From assembly GCA_964477205.1 (NCBI GenBank), contig CAYZDE010000027.1, positions 1 through 10,637 on the forward strand: a stretch of DNA of 10,637 bases, written 5' to 3'. Source of the stretch: UBA93 sp964477205. GTDB lineage: Archaea; Micrarchaeota; Micrarchaeia; Norongarragalinales; Norongarragalinaceae. Below, one piece after another: positions 6,107 to 10,637 of the stretch (its first letter is position 1; every line of letters starts with the position of its first letter). The notes under the pieces were generated by a model. That model did no database searches and was not told the DNA's origin. It saw only the letters and a list, made by a program, of their open reading frames with translations. The position numbers and the translations under genes were made by a program.

Positions 6107-7179
6107 TTGCCTTCCACGAGTTCACGCGCCTTGTCCATGCACGCGGCTTTCTTTTCCTGGTGCGCCTTGAGCCAAGAGTTCACTTTCTTAATGCAGTTGA
6201 GCTTGCACTCGCCGCACATTATTTCGCCGCCCTCGCACTTCGCGCGCAGCTTCTCGAGTTCCGCGTCGTCTTCCTCGAAGTGAACGAATAGCAGTTCGTA
6301 CACTACGCACTTTGCCCACTCCGCGCCCTGTTCTTTTTGCTCTTCCACTGTTGAACGGCCGCCCGTGAACGCTTTCGACACCTTGCGCTTCACGTCTTCC
6401 TCGGAGTCGCCGAGTGAAATCATGGCGTCGGGCTCGCGCTTGCTCATCTTCGACTCGCCGTTGAGCGCGCGGAAGATGCGGTGGTAAGTAGCGGTCGGGG
6501 TCGGGTAATCTAACTTTGAGGCTAAGTCGCGTGAGAATCGAATGTGCGGGTCTTGGTCCAGGCCCACGGGCACGACTACCCGGTCGAAGCCGTTCTCTTT
6601 GAATAATGGCTGGAGAATGTCGCCGGCTTGAGTGAGCGCGGCGAGGTAAAGCGCTAGGTTTTGATGCCCGTATAGCGAGTCGAGCGTTGCAGTGGTAGTG
6701 CGGCGTGCGGCGAGTTGGGCGAAATTAAGCACGGGCAGGCACTCGCTTTGCTTGTAAATCACGGCCTTCTCAGGGTCTAAGCCGAGGGCGAGTAAGTCCG
6801 CTACGTTATCCACTGCAATCGGCGCGCTCTCCTCGTAGGAAATCCCATTATCCGCTAAGGCCTCGTTATCCGCTATGGCGTAGTACACTTTAGCGCCGAA
6901 TTCCTTTTGCATGAATATTAATTCTTCCGCAGTGAGCTTGGTGCCCAAGTGGAATTCGTTGGAAGGCTTAATGCCCGTAATCGCCGCGACTTTCTTCCCG
7001 GAGTCCGCATCCTTAACGAACTCGTCGAAGCCGCGATGCGCGAACAAGATGCTGCGCCTGAACAAGCGGCTTGAAGCGAACCGCTCCTTAAAGCCGCCTT
7101 CCAAGTGCTGCAAGCCGAAGTCCTTGAATAAGAACTCGTAATCTTCCAGCAAATCATTACTCCAAGGGTTGATCTTCAT
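6103..7179 (-). CDS. trpS: Tryptophanyl-tRNA synthetase, archaeal/eukaryotic type
   Basis: Charges tRNA-Trp; class I synthetase. The 358-residue product starts with the typical MKINPWS...LLEDYEFLFKDFG. The HIGH-like motif is HLGT (77-80), where HLGH or HIGN is more usual. GLDQDPHIRFSRDLA (206-220) is diagnostic for the archaeal/eukaryotic TrpRS branch. The second signature is KMSKR (244-248), followed by DAMISL, SKAFTGGR and a Cys-containing region ending in MCGECKLNC. The start is ATG at 7177-7179 because a TATA-like TTTAAAA lies about 30 bp upstream and the N-terminus then fits the family. An upstream ATG at 7228-7230 would add 17 residues and remove that promoter logic. The stop is TAG, overlapping the convergent FKBP stop in the palindrome CTAG. 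Confidence 0.95.
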   Translation of the reverse strand: MKINPWSNDLLEDYEFLFKDFGLQHLEGGFKERFASSRLFRRSILFAHRGFDEFVKDADSGKKVAAITGIKPSNEFHLGTKLTAEELIFMQKEFGAKVYYAIADNEALADNGISYEESAPIAVDNVADLLALGLDPEKAVIYKQSECLPVLNFAQLAARRTTTATLDSLYGHQNLALYLAALTQAGDILQPLFKENGFDRVVVPVGLDQDPHIRFSRDLASKLDYPTPTATYHRIFRALNGESKMSKREPDAMISLGDSEEDVKRKVSKAFTGGRSTVEEQKEQGAEWAKCVVYELLFVHFEEDDAELEKLRAKCEGGEIMCGECKLNCIKKVNSWLKAHQEKKAACMDKARELVEGN

Positions 7180-7205
7180 AAGCACTAGATTGAAGGGGCG
7201 TAGTG

Positions 7206-7212
7206 TTTTAAA
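7206..7212 (-). promoter_or_regulatory. TATA-like box upstream of trpS
   Basis: Minus-strand TTTAAAA, 26 bp from its edge to the ATG at 7179, as expected for a nearly leaderless archaeal transcript. It lies in the 40-bp spacer downstream of the membrane-protein gene, so trpS may have its own promoter rather than depend on readthrough. Confidence 0.55.
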
Positions 7213-7219
7213 GCGTTTT

Positions 7220-7951
7220 TCACGCTTCATCCAGCTTGGCTTGCTTCTCAGCGCCTAGCGCGAGGAACGCGAAACCCAGGAACCGAAGTAAATCAATTAT
7301 GTAGTAAACGCTCTCGTAAGAGCCGGATGAAGTGGCTACGCCGTGCATTAATTCGTAACCCACGATGCAAGCGAATCCAAGCCCTAGCCATTTGAAAGGC
7401 TTTTCCTCGCAAGTGCTCTCGCAACTCCACAAGGCAGCGTAAAACCCCGCGCCTACCATTAACACGTTTAGCGCGTAGTAAGCCATTGTCAACGAGTCCG
7501 CCGCGCCCTGCAAGGCATTAAAGGAGAACGCGCCCAAGAGCACGACGAGAACAAAAGCCTTGAATTTAGCAGTGGAAGTCCCAACGAAATTAAACGCTTG
7601 TTTTCCGTCCCACAATCCCTTTATGATTAAGAAGTAGAACGGCAAGCGGAAAGCGTGCGCAAGCCACCACGGCAACTGCGCTCCGGCTGACAAGGCAAGC
7701 CAAGCGATTTCGCTTGCAACCCAGAACAGCCAGCCGATCCCGATGAGCGACCAAATACGCGAGGTCTTCCTCGACGCATTCGAGTTAACAATGGCGAAAA
7801 TAGCTAGGACGAGTATCGCTAAAAAGAAACTCGTAGCGTCGCCCATGAGGACGCCTGCCTCGAACGGCGTTGACAAGTGAATGCAAAACGCTAGGAAAGC
7901 AACAGCTAAGATTAAAGCGAGCAAGCCCTGCGTTTCATTACGCGCGTCCAT
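7220..7951 (-). CDS. Polytopic membrane protein of unknown function (about 8 helices)
   Basis: I do not recognise a named family. The 243-residue product is almost wholly hydrophobic. About eight helices can be marked, near residues 9-27, 38-56, 66-87, 94-114, 130-147, 153-174, 186-206 and 214-233. Polar residues sit inside helices: Glu in the third (WVASEIAW), His/Arg in the fourth (LAHAFRLPFYF) and Asp in the last (YYIIDLLRFLGFAFLALGA). The loop before the seventh helix holds a Cys pair (CESTC). The C-terminus is short, charged and probably cytoplasmic. There is no enzyme motif or ATP-binding site. The topology resembles archaeal multi-helix proteins of the sensor or transporter type, but that is a guess. 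It lies 40 bp upstream of trpS on the same strand and has a TATA-like box of its own. Confidence 0.8.
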   Translation of the reverse strand: MDARNETQGLLALILAVAFLAFCIHLSTPFEAGVLMGDATSFFLAILVLAIFAIVNSNASRKTSRIWSLIGIGWLFWVASEIAWLALSAGAQLPWWLAHAFRLPFYFLIIKGLWDGKQAFNFVGTSTAKFKAFVLVVLLGAFSFNALQGAADSLTMAYYALNVLMVGAGFYAALWSCESTCEEKPFKWLGLGFACIVGYELMHGVATSSGSYESVYYIIDLLRFLGFAFLALGAEKQAKLDEA

Positions 7952-7956
7952 TAATA

Positions 7957-8004
7957 CAAACCAACGCTTTACGCCTTTAAAAAAAGAGCGCTAGCAAACC
8001 AACG
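7957..8004. repeat. Direct repeat CAAACCAACG x2 in a promoter region
   Basis: The 10-mer CAAACCAACG occurs at 7957-7966 and again at 7995-8004, start-to-start distance 38 bp. The two copies flank the TATA-like box of the membrane-protein gene, so the downstream copy overlaps its start site. Just beyond the second copy is the palindrome AACCGCGGTT (8005-8014). The rest of the spacer up to the plus-strand micro-ORF (8015-8146) shows only AT-rich promoter-like patches. Confidence 0.55.
7976..7985 (-). promoter_or_regulatory. TATA-like box of the polytopic membrane protein gene
   Basis: Minus-strand TTTTTTTAAA centred about 29 bp upstream of the ATG at 7951, fitting a leaderless or near-leaderless transcript. 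It is flanked on both sides by the CAAACCAACG repeat. Confidence 0.55.
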
Positions 8005-8099
8005 AACCGCGGTTTTAACGCAATGCCGCTTTTAAGCTGTTTGTTACTGATTGTCCCGTAAAAGCCGTTCTAGTCGCATTTAAAAACGGTTTGAACATG

Positions 8100-8110
8100 C
8101 TTTTTTAATA
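8100..8110 (+). promoter_or_regulatory. TATA-like box for the plus-strand micro-ORF pair
   Basis: CTTTTTTAATA centred near 8105. A transcript starting about 26 bp downstream, near 8131, would leave a leader of some 16 nt containing a GGGGGG run before the GTG at 8147. A second AT-rich patch, CATTTAAAAACG at 8088-8099, is an alternative. Confidence 0.4.
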
Positions 8111-8146
8111 GTCGAGCGGGTTCGTTCGGCTTGGGGGGAATTGGTC

Positions 8147-8218
8147 GTGAATCGCTTCAATTTTGGAGACGAAGATAAGGAAGAATGGGAAGACTACGAC
8201 GATGAAGAAGAAGAGTGA
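8147..8218 (+). CDS. Acidic microprotein, 23 residues
   Basis: A short frame starting with GTG (or the TTG two codons earlier) and ending in TGA. It begins MNRFNFGDEDKEEW and continues as almost pure Asp/Glu with one Trp and two Tyr/Asp-rich steps. No known family is recognised. It lacks any hydrophobic core, so it is probably disordered or binds a basic partner. Support for it being real: a TATA-like box and a G-run upstream, a basic micro-ORF with a perfect ribosome site 53 bp downstream, and composition matching the acidic tail of the microprotein at 9607-9717. Against: its length and simple composition could arise by chance. A 7-bp hairpin (8206-8227, AGAAGAA/TTCTTCT) encloses its stop codon and could affect the downstream ribosome site. 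Confidence 0.5.
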   Translation: MNRFNFGDEDKEEWEDYDDEEEE

Positions 8219-8254
8219 AGTTCTTCTCATTTCGGCCATTAGTTTCACGCTAAC

Positions 8255-8262
8255 GGAGGTGA
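8255..8262 (+). promoter_or_regulatory. Perfect Shine-Dalgarno sequence GGAGGTGA
   Basis: An eight-base match to the complement of the conserved archaeal 16S rRNA 3' end, 9 bp before a TTG at 8272. It is the strongest ribosome site in the window, where several other genes appear leaderless. Its presence argues that the 13-codon frame behind it is translated. Confidence 0.75.
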
Positions 8263-8271
8263 AAAAATCCC

Positions 8272-8313
8272 TTGGCTAAGAAAAAAGCAAAGAAGTCAGC
8301 GAAGAAGAAATAA
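8272..8313 (+). CDS. Basic Lys/Ala microprotein, 13 residues
   Basis: Thirteen codons starting with TTG and ending in TAA encode MAKKKAKKSAKKK, nine Lys plus Ala and Ser. The composition resembles Lys/Ala-rich tails of histone H1-like and bacterial HU-like nucleoid proteins. A nucleic-acid- or polyanion-binding role is therefore possible, but this is inference from charge only. The perfect GGAGGTGA site 9 bp upstream is the main evidence that it is expressed. It follows the acidic micro-ORF on the same strand in another frame, so the pair would give oppositely charged peptides from one transcript. It is followed by a hairpin and T-rich tract. Confidence 0.55.
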   Translation: MAKKKAKKSAKKK

Positions 8314-8327
8314 TCATCATATGAACT

Positions 8328-8369
8328 ATCCGGAATCGGATTGAACTGCCCCTTGTTTTATTTTTTTTT
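8328..8369 (+). terminator. T-rich terminator behind the micro-ORF pair
   Basis: A small hairpin ATCCG-GAAT-CGGAT (8328-8341) is followed, after 14 bp, by TTTTATTTTTTTTT (8356-8369). Oligo-T tracts alone terminate archaeal RNA polymerase; the hairpin may not be needed. It sits immediately before the end of the convergent gene at 8373. Confidence 0.6.
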
Positions 8370-8372
8370 AAT

Positions 8373-8696
8373 TTAACTTGCAACCGTTAACAGCAAAGCC
8401 GTTAAGGTGAACAGCCAGTATCCTGCGACCATGGCGAGCAAGCCGACGAAAGCCCACGGCTTCAACTTCGCCTTGCGCCTAACCAAGTAGTGGAAAATGA
8501 AGTAGTAAGCGAGTGCCCACGCGCCCACCATCGCGCTCAAAGAGAAATCGGATAGTAATCCATAGTAAGGAATCGCGCATAAGGAGACCGCGCTCGCGCC
8601 TAAAGCCAGCCAACCCGTAACCGTGTTAAGCTGCGTGTCGCCTTGCCACCACTCGAGAAAACGAGTTGGCTTTTCCCTCCTACGCTTCAAAACCAT
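8373..8696 (-). CDS. Small membrane protein, three predicted helices
   Basis: A 107-residue protein I do not recognise. It has a basic N-terminus (MVLKRRREKPTR) and then FLEWWQGDTQLN, followed by helices near residues 26-47, 52-72 and 80-104. The RRKAKLK loop between helices two and three is strongly basic and, by the positive-inside rule, cytoplasmic. No catalytic motif is seen. The ATG lies 19 bp after the stop of the Cys-repeat gene on the same strand, so the two are probably co-transcribed. Its base composition is close to the window average, unlike that of its upstream partner. Confidence 0.75.
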   Translation of the reverse strand: MVLKRRREKPTRFLEWWQGDTQLNTVTGWLALGASAVSLCAIPYYGLLSDFSLSAMVGAWALAYYFIFHYLVRRKAKLKPWAFVGLLAMVAGYWLFTLTALLLTVAS

Positions 8697-8715
8697 TTCA
8701 AACCACTAGTTATTT

Positions 8716-9294
8716 TCATTCAAGTCGGGCGTCCAAGCTTTCGCAATTTCCGCTACAAGAACTTACATAACAAACTGGCAGGACATAAGATTCGGTAGCA
8801 AGGCTATTCTCTGAATATCCTATAGCACTAATCGAAAAGGTTTCCCCACTCGTTGAAGCCAGATTACCTGCAACATCAGTAAAAGTGAAAAATGGTTCTT
8901 CTTGCAAGGGACTTCCTTCTTCATCTGTTTCCCAAATTTTGCAGGTTACTTCAATATCCTTAGCTTCACTGTAGCCATAATTGATAATGTGAATATTGAA
9001 TAGCACTTCATCTTCGTTGTACATATTAGCGCCCCAATCAACTATACTGTATATTGCTGGTAAAGCTTTTTCCTCATTTTGTGAGTAATCGAAACAGTCG
9101 TTTATGAAGCCCGAGCAAAGCGTTTCGTCTACTTCCGGGCAATTAACTATAAAGTTAGAGCATAAATTTTCATTAATTTCTGGACATTCAACAACTGGTT
9201 TTGTAAAGTATAGTCCTGCAAAAGCTATAGATGCAAAAAGAAGAACCGCCAAAACAATTGGATATACTCGCTCAATTTTTTTCAAATTACCCAC
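8716..9294 (-). CDS. Membrane-anchored extracytoplasmic protein with Cys repeats and a beta-sandwich-like domain
   Basis: A 192-residue protein without a named family. One N-terminal helix (about 11-30, no lipobox or clear cleavage site) should anchor it with the rest outside. Two 15-residue repeats follow, CPEINENLCSNFIVN (37-51) and CPEVDETLCSGFIND (52-66), then C67: five cysteines at 37, 45, 52, 60 and 67, suited to disulfides. Residues about 80-180 alternate in a beta pattern with 'VLFNIHIINYGYSEAKDIEV', resembling CARDB/Ig-like adhesion domains (tentative). The tail has four more Cys in VCYVSSCSGNC. The start is GTG at 9292-9294, 26 bp from a TATA-like box. The gene is AT-rich (35-40% GC in sampled 60-base lines, against 57-63% in sampled lines of neighbouring housekeeping genes), which may mean transfer or relaxed composition. 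Confidence 0.75.
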   Translation of the reverse strand: MGNLKKIERVYPIVLAVLLFASIAFAGLYFTKPVVECPEINENLCSNFIVNCPEVDETLCSGFINDCFDYSQNEEKALPAIYSIVDWGANMYNEDEVLFNIHIINYGYSEAKDIEVTCKIWETDEEGSPLQEEPFFTFTDVAGNLASTSGETFSISAIGYSENSLATESYVLPVCYVSSCSGNCESLDARLE

Positions 9295-9316
9295 CGAAAA
9301 CAGTTCGTTTTAACGA

Positions 9317-9324
9317 TTTATAAT
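9317..9324 (-). promoter_or_regulatory. TATA-like box of the Cys-repeat protein gene
   Basis: Minus-strand ATTATAAA centred 26 bp upstream of the GTG start at 9294, the spacing expected for a leaderless transcript. This supports the GTG start. Confidence 0.6.
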
Positions 9325-9428
9325 GTTTACTTAGACGACATTTATTCAAGTTTAAAACGTAATAATCGGTTTGGGCTTTAAATTAGAATTCTTACCTTAA
9401 TTCGTCGAGCATACTACAGGGGGCGAGG

Positions 9429-9474
9429 CGGAGTAAGCGCCAGGGGGGCGCAGCCACCCGAGGCTTATGCTCCG
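9429..9474 (-). ncRNA. GC-rich imperfect hairpin overlapping the 3' end of tRNA-Glu
   Basis: On the plus strand the arms are CGGAG (9429-9433), TAAGC (9434-9438) and GGGGGGC (9443-9449), a GCA loop, then GCCACCC (9453-9459), GCTTA (9463-9467) and CTCCG (9470-9474). That gives 16 Watson-Crick pairs with one mismatch, a small internal loop and a 2-nt bulge. The last arm is part of the tRNA-Glu acceptor 3' strand. Transcribed on the minus strand, the trailer of the pre-tRNA could fold back onto the acceptor. An alternative 5-bp hairpin GCGCC/GGCGC (9437-9451) competes. Whether this is a separate RNA, a processing signal or a terminator cannot be told from sequence. Confidence 0.45.
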
Positions 9475-9542
9475 ACCGGGATTTGAACCCGGGTCGCTGG
9501 CTTGAAAGGCCAGTGTCCTTGACCGAACTAGACGATCGGAGC
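9468..9542 (-). tRNA. tRNA-Glu (anticodon UUC)
   Basis: A complete 75-nt cloverleaf read from 9542: acceptor GCTCCGA/TCGGAGC, D-stem GTCT/GGAC, anticodon stem CTGGC/GCCAG around CTTTCAA (anticodon TTC), a 4-nt variable loop, T-stem CCGGG/CCCGG with loop TTCAAAT, discriminator A. CCA is not encoded; the next bases are TAAGCC. All helices pair fully apart from one G-T in the D-stem. There is no intron. A T-rich element near 9577-9584 about 38 bp upstream could serve as its TATA box as well as the terminator of the preceding microprotein gene. Confidence 0.97.
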
Positions 9543-9577
9543 TCCTTTTTTAGAATAATTAGTGGGTAATGGGCGGT

Positions 9578-9597
9578 AAAAAAGTTAAGGGTAACTT
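9578..9597 (-). terminator. Hairpin plus T-tract terminator after the microprotein gene
   Basis: On the minus strand AAGTTA-CCCT-TAACTT (9597-9582) forms a perfect 6-bp stem with a 4-nt loop and runs directly into four more T (six T in all, TTTTTT). It begins 10 bp after the microprotein stop codon and lies 36 bp before the tRNA-Glu 5' end. Confidence 0.6.
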
Positions 9598-9606
9598 GGA
9601 TTAGCC

Positions 9607-9717
9607 CTAGAAGTCGGCTTCGTCGTCCCACTCCTCTTCTTCGTCCCAATCCTCATCGTCTTCCCAAGCGTTGAAGTTCAACTTTTTCTTAGTCTTTTTT
9701 TTCTTCGTACCTGCCAT
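9607..9717 (-). CDS. 36-residue microprotein: Lys-rich head, Trp/acidic tail
   Basis: The frame runs from ATG at 9715-9717 to TAG. It starts MAGTKKKKTKKKLNFNAW and continues with Asp/Glu broken by regularly placed Trp (three Trp in the protein), ending EADF. No family is recognised. Net charge changes from strongly positive (residues 5-12) to strongly negative (from about 19). The coding sequence is supported by a TATA-like box at 9766-9775, an ATG, a stop, a hairpin/T-tract terminator just behind it, and position between AK6 and tRNA-Glu on the same strand. No strong Shine-Dalgarno sequence is seen (GAGTGGTAATAATC precedes the ATG). Its two halves resemble the two plus-strand micro-ORFs at 8147 and 8272. 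It could be a disordered binding or charge-bridging peptide; that is inference. Confidence 0.65.
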   Translation of the reverse strand: MAGTKKKKTKKKLNFNAWEDDEDWDEEEEWDDEADF

Positions 9718-9765
9718 GATTATTACCACTCACAAAGGGGGTTTCGTATGCTCTTGCCCGACCCG

Positions 9766-9775
9766 CTTTTTAAGC
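9766..9775 (-). promoter_or_regulatory. TATA-like box upstream of the 36-residue microprotein
   Basis: Minus-strand GCTTAAAAAG, overlapping the AK6 stop codon, about 53 bp before the microprotein ATG. The leader would be some 27 nt. It suggests transcription independent of the aCPSF1-AK6 pair, though readthrough is also possible. Confidence 0.4.
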
Positions 9776-10267
9776 TTTTTGCCCGAAGTCGTCGAGGCTC
9801 CAGCGCACTTCATCACCGGAATTCAAGCGCCGTAAGGCCTCTTTAGCAGTTAAAAACAGGGTGTTATCCAATTGAACAACGCAATCGTAATGCCCTTCAG
9901 CGTTCACGAGGCAGTAATCCAATGCCTCGCACTCCAAATTATCCCGCAATTTTTCCGCTTCGTAACCCCGCTTTCTCAATCGTTCCTCGAGCTGCACCGG
10001 GTTACACCTTAAAACCAGGCAGTAATCAACAGGAAGCGCGAACTCACACAACAAATGCCCTTCAACAACAAAACCGCTCTCCTTTTTGATTTTCTCTAAG
10101 AGAAAATCGTGTAGTTGCTGGGTGTTGACTGAGCCGTCGGTTTGCACGAGGCCATTCTCTTTAGCGAGTTCATTCGCTTGAATCAATGGTAAGCCTAGTA
10201 ACTCGGCTATGGATTTTGCGAGCGTGGTTTTGCCTGTGCCCGGCGTTCCGGTTATTGCGAGTTTCAC
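9770..10267 (-). CDS. AK6/Fap7-type adenylate kinase, ribosome assembly factor
   Basis: A small P-loop kinase of the AK6 (hCINAP/Fap7) group. In eukaryotes and archaea this group acts in late small-subunit rRNA maturation and can phosphorylate AMP. The 165-residue product has the P-loop GTPGTGKT (7-14), VVEGHLL (67-73), DYCLVLRCNP (81-90), the Arg-rich lid RLRKRGY (96-102) and the family-typical DNLECEALDYCL (109-120). Its length is normal for archaeal AK6. The start is GTG at 10265-10267, which overlaps the stop of the upstream nuclease gene (GTGA), so translation is probably coupled. The N-terminus MKLAITGTPGTGKTT matches the family and leaves no room for another start. The next gene downstream on the strand is the 36-residue microprotein. 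Confidence 0.93.
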   Translation of the reverse strand: MKLAITGTPGTGKTTLAKSIAELLGLPLIQANELAKENGLVQTDGSVNTQQLHDFLLEKIKKESGFVVEGHLLCEFALPVDYCLVLRCNPVQLEERLRKRGYEAEKLRDNLECEALDYCLVNAEGHYDCVVQLDNTLFLTAKEALRRLNSGDEVRWSLDDFGQKA

Positions 10268-10637
10268 TTTAATCTCACGGAGTCGAGGTTCATGATGGCG
10301 CGCGTTTCCACGTGTAGCATCTTGTTCACTCCGCGCGCGAGCTCTAGCGGCTTGTTCTCGTCGCCGTGCATGGTTAGCACGCGTTGCGGCTTGGGCTTGA
10401 TGTGGCGGCAGAATGCCATTAATTGCGAGCGGTCGCTGTGGCCGCTGAACCCGTCGACGGTGTGCGCGGCCAAGTTGATTTTGAGTGAATCGAGTTTACG
10501 CCCCTCGTTGAGTATTGGGATTTCGCTTTCTCCGTTTTGTACGCGCCTGCCTAGTGAGGAAGTGCTTTGGTACCCGACGAACATTAGCGTGTTGCGTTCG
10601 TCGCCTGCCATTCGCTTTAAGAACTCGACGCTCGGCC
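10264..10637 (-). CDS. Beta-CASP ribonuclease, aCPSF1-like, C-terminal part
   Basis: The frame is open through the window edge, so only the last 123 or so residues are visible. They begin PSVEFLKRMAGDERN, continue with LMFVGYQSTSSLGRRVQ and contain GFSGHSDRSQL and a TMHGDENKP segment. These are typical of the C-terminal region of beta-CASP metallo-beta-lactamase nucleases. The match is best to aCPSF1, the archaeal homologue of the CPSF73 cleavage factor, which cuts mRNA 3' ends and promotes transcription termination. The protein ends in NLDSVRLK. The N-terminal KH domains and the first metal motifs, which would separate aCPSF1 from shorter aCPSF2, lie outside the window. The stop TGA overlaps the AK6 GTG. 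Confidence 0.88.
   Translation of the reverse strand, partial: PSVEFLKRMAGDERNTLMFVGYQSTSSLGRRVQNGESEIPILNEGRKLDSLKINLAAHTVDGFSGHSDRSQLMAFCRHIKPKPQRVLTMHGDENKPLELARGVNKMLHVETRAIMNLDSVRLK

Noticed and set aside
7180..7230. Longer TrpRS start with 17 extra residues
   Set aside because: It would include the TATA-like box in coding sequence, and the MKINPWS start matches the family.
8005..8060. Possible box C/D or other small RNA between the membrane gene and the micro-ORFs
   Set aside because: A CTGA occurs near 8047 but no paired C box (RTGATGA) at a suitable distance, and no stable fold was found by eye.
9392..9649. Minus-strand 85-codon frame crossing the tRNA-Glu gene
   Set aside because: It reads through a perfect tRNA cloverleaf, the terminator hairpin and the microprotein 3' end; the product has no plausible fold.
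1..10637. Mobile element, CRISPR array or defence island
   Set aside because: No transposase, integrase, regularly spaced repeats, terminal inverted repeats or defence-type domains were found; most genes are housekeeping.

Overview
The window reads as a piece of an archaeal genome, most likely from a small-genome DPANN-type lineage; that placement is inference. The archaeal signs are an archaeal/eukaryotic-type tryptophanyl-tRNA synthetase, an AK6/Fap7-type adenylate kinase, the C-terminal end of an aCPSF1-like beta-CASP nuclease, tRNA genes without an encoded CCA, and several AT-rich TATA-like boxes about 26-30 bp upstream of start codons (leaderless-style promoters). Most of the DNA is moderately GC-rich. 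The stretch around 8716-9390 is clearly AT-richer. A run of 100 N at 1511-1610 marks a scaffold join.

Left part (1-1671): a 5'-truncated cation diffusion facilitator runs tail-to-tail with an UlaG-like metallo-beta-lactamase-fold hydrolase. The assembly gap follows, and it cuts a tRNA-Arg(UCU) in its T-loop. Centre-left (1662-6106): a folate/one-carbon cluster. thyX and glyA lie on the minus strand with a 4-bp ATGA overlap. folC is divergent on the plus strand and is followed, again with an ATGA overlap, by a secreted FKBP/SlyD-like lipoprotein. GlyA makes methylene-tetrahydrofolate, ThyX consumes it for dTMP synthesis, and FolC adds glutamate to the folate. The ThyX is a tandem two-domain protein whose two signature motifs have decayed in complementary ways. 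A single near-symmetric TATA-like element may drive both directions.

Centre-right (6103-8696): trpS is convergent with the FKBP gene, the two stops overlapping in CTAG. Upstream of trpS is a polytopic membrane protein of unknown function. Then comes a short plus-strand island with two micro-ORFs: an acidic 23-residue peptide and a Lys/Ala-rich 13-residue peptide behind a perfect Shine-Dalgarno sequence. The island ends in a T-rich tract. Two minus-strand genes follow, a small three-helix membrane protein and an AT-rich gene for an anchored Cys-repeat protein.

Right end (9390-10637): a GC-rich hairpin that shares sequence with the 3' end of tRNA-Glu(UUC), the tRNA itself, a hairpin/T-tract terminator, a 36-residue microprotein with a Lys-rich head and a Trp/acidic tail, then AK6 and the end of aCPSF1, which overlap by 4 bp. 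The microprotein looks like the two plus-strand micro-ORFs joined in reverse order. I regard this as the most unusual pattern in the window. I found no CRISPR array, insertion sequence, integrase or obvious defence system.
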